Assembly: GCA_003427395.1 (NCBI GenBank)
Contig: BFEA01000754.1
Span: forward strand, 283,144 to 303,811
Length of the DNA: 20,668 nucleotides
Origin: Chara braunii
Lineage: Eukaryota; Streptophyta; Charophyceae; Charales; Characeae
Reading direction: 5' to 3'
The translations under genes were made by a program, and so were the position numbers. Below are positions 8,686 through 17,290 of the stretch, in pieces. The notes below the pieces were generated by a model. The model made no database searches, had not been told where the DNA came from, and was given only the letters and a program-made list of their open reading frames with translations. Within the stretch, counting starts at the first letter, position 1, and each line of letters begins with the position of its first letter.

Positions 8686-9996
8686 CGTTACATATTGTGC
8701 CTGCAACAGGCTGCACGGGCCACTTTCAGGCTGGTGACGTTTTCAGGTCAAAAGCTTGAAAACAAGGGCCTACAGGCCCCGTGTCGTTGCAGCCTGGAAG
8801 CTTGAAAACAAGAGTCTACAAGCCATGTGTCGTTTCAAGCTAAATCAGGGTCTTTCCGGCCCTTAGTGTTTTCATCTTGAAACTGAGGGCCATTTTCAGG
8901 CCCTTATCAGTTCGACCCGCCCTAAAACCCAGGCAACAAACCAGGGTTTTAGCACAGGTCATTTAAGGCATGTTTTCAAGACAACCCCTAGTTGAGCTTC
9001 AACGCAAGGGTCGAGCCGGTTTCGGCATTGGCAAGACCAGCCTGTTGGACGGGCCAGTACTATATAGGACTGGCCCGCCCTGCAGGCCGGTAGGTAGTTC
9101 ATAGGTATTTCCCAGATACTTCACGTGCAGTTCAGGAAGTAGGAGGTAGTCTTCATGATTCGGCAACAGCACTCTGGAGGAGTGTTGCATGAGTAGTTGT
9201 AGCGTTATTAGTAGTCTTTAGCGCTCGGCGCTAGTAGCATTAGCAGTAGTCTTCAGCGTTGGGCACCATAGGAGCTAGAGCAGTACTTGAGAGAGAGAGA
9301 TTGGACAGAGGCCAGGGAGACTTACCTGCAGCGTCATCGCTCCAGCTTCGTCTTCAAGATACCAGCAGCATTGCGTCATCTTCACAGGTTAGTAGCTGGC
9401 ACATGACAGAGAGAGAGAGTTTTTCATCTTCCCCTTCTCAGTCCACCATCTCCCTCTTACCCTCACACTATCTGACTTCACTACATCAGCAGACTACGAG
9501 AGAGAGAGAGAGAGAGTTTGGTGACATTTGGATCCAGACATTTTGACGAGGGATTATTCGGGACTCGTAACGAAGACCTGGTGTTGACGACTTTCCCATC
9601 TTCCCCCTCCTCTTCTTCGTAAGTTTCCCTCCTCTTCGCCTGTGCATCATTTGGACCTTGTGCATTCTTCCTGTGTATAGCGTTAGGCTCCCTTCACACC
9701 TTTTGATGAGAATGATGTATGTTTAGTCTGCATTGCAACATTGATTGGGCTTGTCATTGATATTCTGGCATTCTCCTATATTGTACTGCACTACGTAGGA
9801 GAGGTCAGTCCCGGTCAGGTCAGGACTTGTATCTAAGTCTTCCCTGCGCTATAAAACACCATTTTCTATGTATCGGAATATACATTGGTTGTTGAGATTC
9901 CACTTGCACTGCATTGTCCATTTAGTTTTTTTTATCACATTGCGGATCCTCGGTTTTGTATGTACATCGCCCCGACGCCCAACTGGGCAGGTGACA
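8686..9996 (+). repeat. 3' LTR, complete
   Basis: It begins CGTTACA directly after the polypurine tract (expected TGTTACA, first base changed) and ends GGTGACA (9990-9996). It contains TATATA at 9061-9066 inside an 8-bp-arm inverted repeat, and the 35-bp duplication (9200 and 9235). A 46-bp direct duplication starts AGCTTGAAAACAAG at 8753 and 8799. A GA run lies at about 9498-9515. Relative to the 5' LTR it lacks ~20 bp after GATCCAGA and has an 8-bp insertion close to its right end. Confidence 0.9.
8753..8844 (+). repeat. 46-bp direct duplication near the LTR start
   Basis: AGCTTGAAAACAAG followed by a CTACA(G/A)GCC(C/A) phrase occurs at 8753 and 8799. The 5' LTR retains part of both copies (504-560). 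Confidence 0.7.
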
Positions 9997-10666
9997 CACT
10001 GGTCACCCGTTTGCTGCCCAAAGCAGAAAAATCAGGGTCGCGACTTAGCCTTGAGATGCGAAAATACGTTGTCTGTAGTCAAACGACACAATGCACTTTT
10101 TTTTTCTTTTTCTCAAGAAAGCAGTAGAGGAAAAATAAATACGATTTTGTGGGGACCTCTGGAGGTCCCCACAAAATATGAAAGCCCGCGGCTGTCCAGA
10201 CCGCTGACATTTACGTGCCCTTTTGTGTCAACACGCAAAATATGTGTCTCTTGTGACCTGAAAAACTACATAAAATTTGCGATTTTGCGAAAATACGTTG
10301 TACTATGAGTATGCCCTCCTAGAGACCCGAGAACACATGAGACATAAACAAGAAACATACGTCATTCCATTCGGAATCCACAAAAAGGATATAGGGCCTC
10401 GTTAGACCCTCCTTGGAAAACCGCAAAATCAGAAATCGGCGTGATTACACCTCGTCCTAAATCACCAAGTCCCTTGAACGAATGTGAAAACGCTCCTAAG
10501 AGATTTCCTTGGGTTCCTCAGAATCCCCAGCCAAAACGTCCTTGGATTCATAGGGTCCTCGTGAGGTCCCTAAGGATAAAGGATCCGAGATAGAGGGAGC
10601 GTTCTGGAGCTCGCAACCACAATAGAATCCGGAGTCGATGTTGGTGCACAAGTTGTCCGTGGTCCA
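9997..10666. other. Non-coding flank right of the retroelement
   Basis: No gene is supported. It holds a 16-bp-arm hairpin (10144-10177) and a 15-bp direct repeat, GCGAAAATACGTTGT, at 10058-10072 and 10287-10301. The two repeat copies flank the hairpin. Confidence 0.5.
10144..10177. repeat. Hairpin with perfect 16-bp arms
   Basis: ATTTTGTGGGGACCTC (10144-10159) and its exact complement GAGGTCCCCACAAAAT (10162-10177) are separated by two bases. The arms are much longer than expected by chance. There is no T-run after it on either strand. Confidence 0.85.
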
Positions 10667-10892
10667 TTGGGCGGACATCGCCAGCCTCTGGTACCCAACG
10701 GGCCGGCAACGGCTTTTAGACCGTTATCGTTTGTGCGAAAATGCATAGGGGCAGATCTTCAGGTGAGCGACGCTCCGCATAGCGGGGTTTTGCGTGCGTG
10801 CGTCGACGGCCTCCATGTCCAACAGTCGATTTTTTCGAATTCTTTACAAGCGACGTTGAAGCACTGCTTGCCGATTGCAGTATTGTATGTAG

Positions 10893-11246
10893 CTTGTTTT
10901 GTCGGCTATTGTCGCCCGTGGGGATGCAATCTTCGTTTGGTACACGCGTCACACGTTGCAATTCATAGCAGACGTCCTCCGACGGTTCCCGCTGCTGCTG
11001 CTGGCCACTCTTCTCCTGCTCGTTGTCGTGTTGTTCCACGTGTGCGTCTTTGTGCGGGGACCTTACGGTGGACGAAAACGACGAACTTTGAGGAAGACGA
11101 TGATGGAGAGGCCAGAAGCATCCAACGGACAACTGGCGCGCACCGTAGACTCGTCGAGTACTCCGCATCGGGAGCGGCGGTCGGGGCGTTGTCGGTGCGA
11201 ATACCCTTACAAGGGTATCCGCCCTGGTCTTTGCAAACGATAAAAA
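10893..11246 (+). CDS. Doubtful open frame with one membrane segment (possible exon)
   Basis: I do not recognise this. The frame is open from just after TAG 10890 to TAA 11244. It encodes a hydrophobic stretch, LLLLATLLLLVVVLFHVCVFV, next to basic residues (GGRKRRTLRK), a Ser/Thr-rich middle, and a Cys/Arg-rich end (RCRCEYPYKGIRPGLCKR). No ATG precedes the membrane segment, so it could only be an exon with an upstream acceptor; TTGCAG and TGTAG occur at about 10874-10892. A second + frame (10667-11260) and a minus frame (10716-11168) are open over the same stretch, so openness alone is weak evidence. The Leu run comes from a CTG repeat. Confidence 0.2.
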
Positions 11247-12241
11247 ACAGTTTGGTTTAAAGTTTAAGTATGCCGCACTAGGCGCGGCCGCGTTTGTAGT
11301 TTATGTTGGCTAGGTGGTTGACTAGAGTAAAGAGTGCGTGGGCGCGGAAGTTTGAGGCGGGCATGATTTTCCTTTCCTTTGGTTACACTGGCAGACGTGG
11401 CATGGATTTTTGTTAGCATATGTTATTTTTGTTTTGGTTGAACTAATTAGCCTATGAACACCTTGTTCATTGGTTCCGCGGGATACGATAGACGGTTCGG
11501 TCGGGCCGGTGGGGACTTACGCGGAAATCCAGATGATGGGACCTGATGGATTTGGCTAAGGACGGGTAGCCGCGGCGAGGCCGGTAGGCCGACGTGAGTT
11601 TTTGGGTAGTCGCTTGTGCAAGTGTGGGCCAGGAAAGTAGTATAGGGCGTTTCCTTGGCCCCAAGGGCCGTGCGCTAGCTCTCTATAAGGCATGTGAGGC
11701 CTGTTGATACCAGGTTTGGGCTTAGCCCTATAGGTTACAACACTGGACTGGTATGCAGCAGACACAGGGATCGAGGCCAACGGCGTGTGGAAAGGGAGCG
11801 GAAGAGCGTGGCGAGAAGGCTTGAGGGGTTGATGGGTCGGTAGGGCTATCCCCCTCGCCTTTTGCTACCACGAGGGCCGCAACTTTCGCCTGATTACCGC
11901 GTGCTTTGCGGTTTTTATATGTCCGTATATATATATATATATATATTATTTTATTTCAAAGTTTTGTTATTATTATTATTATTTATCTCACACCCGTAGG
12001 TGGGCGTGAAATCGAGCAGAGGGTGTATTGTAGTCACAGGATTGCCTGCAGTACAATTGTCAGTTGTTTCCGGGGCTGAGCCGCGGTGCCGTGGATGTGG
12101 ATGGCACTCAAAGGCCCAGCTCAGTATGTACCCCCATGAATTGTTGGGGTACAGACCGTATTCGAATTCAAGCGGCGGAACTCGGATGGGGAGTAAATCC
12201 AAGTACTTGGAGTCGCCCGATGACCCGGCGACCCGGGCTCT
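11247..12241. other. Unassigned stretch with microsatellites
   Basis: I see no gene. It includes a TA microsatellite (11926-11946), a TTA microsatellite (about 11967-11983), and a hairpin TGTACCCC/GGGGTACA (12127-12134 and 12146-12153). A weak tRNA-like phrase lies around 11725-11785, but its T-stem does not pair. Confidence 0.45.
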
Positions 12242-12294
12242 GTCTTTCGGGATATCCGTCAAAATGGGGCGACATGGAGAGGGCTGGCGTGGCC
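12242..12294 (+). pseudogene. U6 snRNA-like copy A, strongly diverged
   Basis: GTCTTTCGGGATATCCG matches the 5' stem-loop region of U6, and the rest can be aligned to GGTGTGG-free U6 up to its AGCATGGCC segment, read here as GGCGTGGCC. Nearly all differences from plant U6 are transitions. The ACAGAGA box reads ATGGAGA, so it cannot be a working U6. It is recognisable mainly by comparison with copies B and C. Confidence 0.5.
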
Positions 12295-12437
12295 AGCTTG
12301 GCCACCGCGCCTAGCACTCGCAAGTCTGGGAATGAACCCGGACCAAGAAAAAGGGAACGGGTGCGGGCGGAAAAACTAAGAAAAAGGGGGGTCGGGCGGC
12401 CTTTGAAAACGTCGCAAGGCGCGTGCAGTTGGGAACA

Positions 12438-12500
12438 GTCCTTCGGGACATCCGTTAAAATTGGAACGATACAGAGAAAATTAGCATGGGCACTGCAGGA
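12438..12500 (+). pseudogene. U6 snRNA-like copy B, best preserved core
   Basis: GTCCTTCGGGACATCCG is followed by TAAAATTGGAACGATACAGA and an intact ACAGAGA box (12471-12477). ATTAGCATGG follows. This is the conserved 5' half of spliceosomal U6 as I know it, with few differences. Similarity fades after about 12500, where the U6 3' half should be. I see no upstream TATA box at the usual distance and no T-run at the expected end, so it is probably a truncated pseudogene. Confidence 0.75.
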
Positions 12501-12676
12501 GAACGGTAGGGGCAGGGGATAGATACTCGCGGTAGGCTAAAAAGAGCACGGCCTGGTTGTAGAGGCGCCGTCAGAACCCGGACAGGAATGAGGCCGGATT
12601 CGCGGGGAAAATCAACGGAGTCGAGCGATACCGGGCGGCCTCTGGGGGCGCCGCAAGAACACTGCCGCAACAAAAA

Positions 12677-12763
12677 GTCCTTCGGGACATCCGCTAAAAT
12701 TGGAACAGAGTAGCGTGGCCTTTGCGCAGAGGTAACGCGCATAAGTAGGAGAAGAACTTTTTT
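12677..12763 (+). pseudogene. U6 snRNA-like copy C, near full length with internal deletions
   Basis: GTCCTTCGGGACATCCGCTA and AAATTGGAAC match the U6 5' part. Short deletions reduce the catalytic core to ACAGAGTAGCGTGGCC. The 3' half is recognisable (TTTGCGCAGAGGTAACGCGCATAA), and a six-T run at 12758-12763 sits where a pol III terminator belongs. Loss of bases around ACAGAGA makes function unlikely. Upstream DNA shares GGGCGGCCT and CGCAAG phrases with copy B, so the flanks were duplicated too. Confidence 0.7.
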
Positions 12764-12817
12764 CGCTTTTGCTTTTGTCTGGTTATTGTGTGAATCCGAC
12801 TTTGGCGTTGTCCGAAC

Positions 12818-12929
12818 CGCGGAGCGCTAGTTGTTGCTGACAACAACACGAGGAGGAAGAAAGGAAAGTGAATCGCGGAGCGCTAGTTAATGCTGACAAC
12901 AACACGAGGAGGAAGAAAGGAAAGCGAAT
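12818..12929. repeat. 56-bp tandem duplication
   Basis: Two adjacent units (12818-12873 and 12874-12929) begin CGCGGAGCGCTAGTT and end GGAAAG(T/C)GAAT. They differ at only three positions, so the duplication is recent compared with its surroundings. Confidence 0.9.
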
Positions 12930-14108
12930 CCGGTACGGATTCGCGCCAAAGTGCGTTCGAGCACTAAGGTGAAGAAGGGAAGGCGAGGCGCAGGCTGAGA
13001 GGTGCAACGCGCTCGCTTCTCGGCAGGATTGGGCGACGGGATAACCATTCGGAGGGATTCCGACCAAGGCGAAGTCGATGGTGGAGGCGGATTGGCGGCG
13101 GGAGTGATATGGGATAGGATAGGGGAAAAAGTAGTGCGCAGGGGCGACACGAAGGAGGGGAATAAATGCTGAATGAATCTTCCCGCATTTCTACGAAAGA
13201 TTCACCCTGATTTTGCTCAGCTTAGCGAGAAAGAACGAATGTGGGCGCAGTTTCGCGTCGGATACATCCCGGGGCGTAGCTGAAAACGACGGGGTGAAGG
13301 ATTCGGGCGTAGCAAAGGAAGAATGATGAACGTGATACTGAACGGATTCAAGTGGGGAGGGGTGCGGAGCCGAGTTTTCGGCCTGTTGCGTGTTCGGTAG
13401 GGCGGTCAGAACGGTGAGAGAGTAAAAGGGGAGGTGTGAAGAAAGACGAGCGCGCGAGCTATGACAATGGCGGGAACGAGGGGAGTGAGACTAACGGGCC
13501 CGCTCGTTTTCTCAGTGACGGTCAGTGAGTGAAGAGGCGATAATGGGGGTATAAGTGGGGTTAGTATGATCTAAGGGTTAGTCCTAGCTTTAGAATAGCT
13601 GACTAAGAGGACTGCAGAGAAGGTGGTGCGTAGAGGCTAAGGAAAACCGAGTGAATCTGGCGCGAAATTCACGTCAGGTGCATGCGAAACAAAAGGAAGG
13701 AAGGTGGGAGGGAAGGACGAATAGACTACCCGATTCTCGAACAAATCGGACGATCGAAGTGTCGGATTCTACGGTTGGCATCGGGCGAACACTATGGTAA
13801 TGTTAGTTGTCGTGGTGGGTTGGTAGGTAGTGAGGTTAGTAGGAGAGAACGTGCGCTGAGGCATAGCGGTGAGGCAAATGAAGGAAACGAATGAGTGAAC
13901 CTGGACGGTAATCTGCGCCCAGGTGCAGTCGGAGACAGAAGGGAGAAGGGATTACCCGCCTGGCCACGCCGGTTGGGGAAGCATTCAGCGACCGTAAGCG
14001 GAGTGATAAGGCGGGCGCTAAGGTGGGCAGCCGAGCAGTCGAACGCGAGAGGGGATGAAGGCGGGCCGGGGATGAGCCCGGACGGGTTTACAAACCCAGT
14101 GCGTTCGG
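12924..14108 (+). repeat. Dispersed ~37-bp phrase, four diverged copies
   Basis: Copies at about 12924-12960, 13651-13686, 13895-13932 and 14071-14108 share the pattern GTGAAYCYGG, a variable centre, then CGYCAGGTGCRTTCGG or near variants. A possible fifth copy lies near 13332-13372. The first copy contains a hairpin, GCGAATCCG/CGGATTCGC (12924-12932 and 12936-12944). Intervals are irregular, and the DNA between is G+A-rich on the + strand with no convincing gene. Confidence 0.45.
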
Positions 14109-14649
14109 AAGTGGGGCGGCAGGGTAGCGAAGCCGGGCGCAGCGTGGAGAGGGAGTGTGCCCGCTGGACGGTGTGACAGGGGGGGGATGAGGTGCTAAGG
14201 CACACTACTGTTCTTTACTGCTAGTTGCCGCATGCTAGTTGCCCGTGCACGCTGGTTGCGTCGGTGTGCGAACTGGGGCTGCACCCATGCACCGGCTGCT
14301 ACAGCCAACTGTGGGCGGCCGCTGCAGGTTTTGGTTGCGCCCAACTGCTGCTGGCTAATTGTGCATGGGCTGCTGCTGTGGGAAGCGGTTGGCGGGCACA
14401 GGCCGCGGCTGCGTACTGAGCTCGACTACTGCTGCTACCCGCTGTGGACTGTTGCTGCATTCTGTGTGCAAACTGTTGTTGAAGGCTGGGGGCGAGCTAC
14501 AGCTGCACCTATGTGACAATGCTCAAATACCGTTGACCACGATAAACAGGCGTACAACTGCGGTTAGCTCGGCGCAACTGGTGACTGCTGCGTTCCGTTG
14601 AGTACTGCGGCGGCAGCCACTGACTGTTGCAGTCTGCTATACAATGGCA
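12945..14649. other. Purine-rich then CTG-rich DNA without a convincing gene
   Basis: From about 12950 to 14180 the + strand is strongly G/A-rich. From about 14225 to 14480 it is rich in GCTG/TGC triplets. Open frames in both parts give low-complexity Arg/Gly/Glu or Ala/Cys/Leu readings that overlap in several frames, so I do not call them genes. Confidence 0.5.
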
Positions 14650-15345
14650 GCTGGGCCTAGGGGAGGTTGACTGTAGGCTCAGTCAAGGTAAGGATAGAGG
14701 CGGTTACGGTTGCGGACTACTACGGCTGATTCATTTAGAGGAGGATAGTGCTGCGATCCGGAGGGTAGTCAGAGGTTTTGACTTCTGGCAGTTGACTTAT
14801 TTGCCAAGCTGCTACTTGACCATCATTGCGGGGCCCTCAGGCGCTGAAGGTTACAAGGCCCTCTCCAGTGAGTCTGAGAGCACCCCTCTTGTATCTGAGA
14901 GTCTAAAACTTCCTTCTTTTATCCACCTTACTTTAAGTCTGGTCCTGATCTGAGAGGAAGGCGGCAGGCGGGATTGCAACTCGTAGGACCTCATCAAGAT
15001 TCTGTGGGGAGTCCACCCACCGATTGCGGGAGCTCTACCGGAGCCTAGGCGAGGCTCTAAAGGCAGGGAATTGATAGGTAACCCTTGTGTTTTCCCTCTA
15101 TAAACCCTGATTATAACCCCTATCTGTATCTCTCATTCCATCGCTAACTAAGTATATGACGTGCAACCTTACTTTATTTTTGGTTTGACTTTCAGGACAC
15201 TGAACAAGACTAAGTAAAGGAATGTCTGTTGAAGTTTCAGTTTCAGCTTTGTTGACTGCATGAAAGCAAATTGTTATAAGGAACTGCATCTGGGGAAAGG
15301 CAGGATGGTGGGATGATTTGCATGATGTTTGACCAGGTCATTAAG
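14650..15345. other. Left part of the hairpin-rich tract
   Basis: I see no gene. Small inverted repeats include TGACT/AGTCA around 14670-14683 and GAGCCT/AGGCTC (15041-15046 and 15052-15057). The stretch leads directly into the covarying hairpin array. Confidence 0.4.
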
Positions 15346-16282
15346 GCTGGGGAGTCCCCATAAGTTTGGGGAACCCCAGCGCTTTGTTTTATTTTGGTTT
15401 TGCATGGAGAAGTCAGACCCTTCTATAAGTTTAGGGGGTCTGATTACTTTGTAAGTTGGGATGTCTCCATAAGTTTGGGGAGACCCAGTGATGTGGTTTG
15501 CATGGAGGGTCAGGCTGTTCTGTAAGTTCAGGTGGCCTGACCGCTCTGACTTGTGAGGGGTTTGATTGTGCTTGATTTTCAGGAACTCAAGGCGCTCAAT
15601 AAGTTTTGGTGTCTTGGGTTGCTTTGTTTTCATTGGGATTTTACTTGTTTCTTTGGTTTCTGAACGAGGAGACCGAGTTGTTCTGTAAGTTCAGGTGGCT
15701 CAGTCTCTTCCTGCTCTTTATTCTGAAGAAATAATATTGGCAAAGAGGCAGACCTTTCTGTAAGTTCAGGGGGTTTGACTCGAGGCCACGCACATATTGG
15801 CTCAGATAGAAACGAATCTGACAGAGAGTTGGACCCTTCTGTAAGTTTAGGAGGCCTGGCTCAAAGCCTCGCACATGCTAAAACCCAATGGTTATGATTT
15901 GGCTATGCCTTACTACTATTTTATCTAAAAATGAGCTAATCAGACTGTTCTATAGGCTTAGGTGGTCTGACTATAGCCGTATCACAACTGGAATAGAGTA
16001 CAACTAAGAATAGAATTGATGATAAACTGGGGCAGGTTTGACTTAAGTTTGTTCAGTCATATGCAGCCTTAGAAGACAAATGTGGAGATAAGTATATACA
16101 ATTTGGATATTTTAAACAATCGAGGGCGACCAGAGTGGTCTAGTCATGTGCTCAAAGAAGAGAAAAGTAGTTGTGCCCTCTGTTTATGTATATTTGGCCA
16201 AGTCAGAACGCTCTATAAGTTTAGGTATTCTGACTCTAGGCCAGGCTAAGTTGAGTTGTTTTGTAAGTTCAGGCGGCCTGAC
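15346..16282 (+). repeat. Array of eleven covarying hairpins with a TAAGTT hexaloop
   Basis: TAAGTT loops start at 15361, 15426, 15470, 15523, 15600, 15686, 15761, 15842, 15953 (variant TAGGCT), 16216 and 16264. Each is closed by a 3-bp stem: CCA/TGG, CTA/TAG, CTG/CAG or CAA/TTG, with G-T wobble in two. A small internal loop follows (often TGTT opposite GTG), then an outer stem of 6-10 bp. Outer stems differ yet pair: GCTGGGG/CCCCAGC, TCAGACCC/GGGTCTGA, GGTCAGGC/GCCTGACC, AACTCAAGGC/GTCTTGGGTT, TCAGAC/GTCTGA, AGTCAGAA/TTCTGACT. Spacing is 44-111 bp with one gap of 263, and is not a multiple of three. I know of no matching RNA family. It could be a structured ncRNA, or a hairpin repeat spread by copying. 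Confidence 0.85.
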
Positions 16283-16549
16283 CTATGTCTTATGTAAGCT
16301 GGGTGTAATAGGTTAAGTCATTGAGAGATCATGAACTATTGTTTGTCCAGGCTAACTTGGGATTGGCGAGAGTACTTACCCTTGTGGTATGGCTTGCATG
16401 TGACTGAGTGAGGCCACTACTTAGTCTGAGTTTCAGGTTGATAGGTAGTTGCTTTAATTGTTCGCCACGTGCTAGAGTCATAGTAGTTAGTGTCAATTCC
16501 TGCATTTTCTGTGATAATTTTTTTTACTTAGGTCAATTCTTGCATTTTT
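16283..16549. other. Spacer between the two hairpin arrays
   Basis: I see no gene. A 40-bp period duplication starts GTCAATTC(C/T)TGCATTTT at 16492 and 16532, just before the 124-bp array. Confidence 0.45.
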
Positions 16550-17290
16550 TGAGATCTTTTGTTATACTTCGCTTTGTATAAATCTTGACAAGCTACTTTC
16601 CCTACGGGAAGCGCTTCCGAAATTTCTAGAAATCCAAGGAGTTAGTTGAATTTTGACTTGTCAAAAGTTTAACTTTGTCTTTTCTCGTATCTGACTTACT
16701 TAAAATCAAGGAAGTCTCCCATTCTAGAGGGAGTGCTGCCCAAATTTTTGTTAATTCAGAGAGTTAGACAAAATTGGACTTTAGGAAGTCAAAGTTACTT
16801 TCAAAATTCTGGACTTAGCCTTGTATAAATTTTGGCATAGCACTTTTCTAGAGGGAGTGTTACCGAAATTTCTACAAAATTAAGGAGTTAATTAAATTAT
16901 GTCTAAAGTTGAACTCGAGTTATCTTTCGAGTTCATATCGGACTTAGTATAAATCTGAAAAGCCTCCCTTTCTAAAGGGAGTGCTGCCCAAATTTCTGTT
17001 AATTCAGGAAGTTAGACAGAGTTTGACTTTCCAGAGCTAGGAATTATTTTTGTTTTTTGTATCTGACTTAGTATAAATCTGGAAAGCCTCCCTTTTTAAA
17101 GGGAATGCTGCCCGAATTTCTGTTATTTCAGGAAGTTAGACGTAATTTTGACTTTTTGGAGTTAGAAATTATTTCTGCCTTTCATATCTGGACTTATATA
17201 AATTTTGGAAAAACACTTTTCCTACGGGAAGCGCTGCCGAAATTTTTCTAGTTTAAAGGAAATCGATTATGTTTTGACAGATGACAATTT
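16550..17290. repeat. Six-copy tandem array, period ~124 bp, with internal hairpins
   Basis: Using the GGG of each unit as a marker, copies fall at 16606, 16729, 16853, 16977, 17101 and 17226, intervals of 123-125. Shared phrases are GACTTAGTATAAATCTG, GGGAGTGCTGCC(C/G)AAATTTCT and AGGAAGTTAGAC. A short hairpin precedes each GGG and varies in step on both arms: TTCCC/GGGAA (unit 1), CTCCC/GGGAG (2), CTCCCTTT/AAAGGGAG (4) and TCCCTTT/AAAGGGA (5). Units 3 and 6 pair less well, with wobbles. Units 4 and 5 are closest to each other, suggesting the latest duplication. Confidence 0.85.

Larger units (their letters stand above)
502..9996 (+). mobile_element. Degenerate Ty3/gypsy LTR retrotransposon (chromovirus-like)
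   Basis: Two direct repeats (502-1746 and 8686-9996) flank a primer binding site, gag, protease, reverse transcriptase, RNase H, integrase and a polypurine tract, in that order. RT/RNase H before integrase identifies Ty3/gypsy rather than Ty1/copia. A chromodomain-like tail after integrase suggests a chromovirus. The element cannot be autonomous: it has many stops and frameshifts, a 5' LTR missing its start, and a 533-bp transposon nested in gag. The LTRs differ at roughly 48 of ~460 positions compared by hand (1258-1746 against the 3' LTR), so the insertion is old. A target-site duplication cannot be tested because the left end is lost. The wording of the polyprotein resembles a family I associate with Chara braunii. 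Confidence 0.95.

Noticed and set aside
11725-11785. tRNA-like or SINE-head phrase with A-box- and B-box-like words
   Set aside because: The anticodon-like stem is only partial and the T-stem does not pair, so neither a tRNA nor a clear SINE can be supported.
14225-14516. Ala/Cys/Leu-rich open frames
   Set aside because: Several overlapping frames are open only because of GCTG/TGC compositional repeats.
15274-15874. Minus-strand open frames reading repeated LNLQ(K/N) and PKLIE peptides, which look like a repeat protein
   Set aside because: The peptides are the reverse reading of the TAAGTT hairpin loops. The hairpins are not spaced in multiples of three and the two open frames are in different phases. 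Stem complementarity explains the repetition better.
15346-16282. Array of 5' splice sites (CTGTAAGTT resembles a donor consensus)
   Set aside because: Several copies read CTATAAGTT, CCATAAGTT or CAATAAGTT, which lack the GT. The pairing stems are the conserved property.
15346-17290. CRISPR-like array
   Set aside because: The repeats are not near-identical, spacing is irregular in the first array and there is no spacer structure in the second. The DNA is eukaryotic and no cas genes are present.
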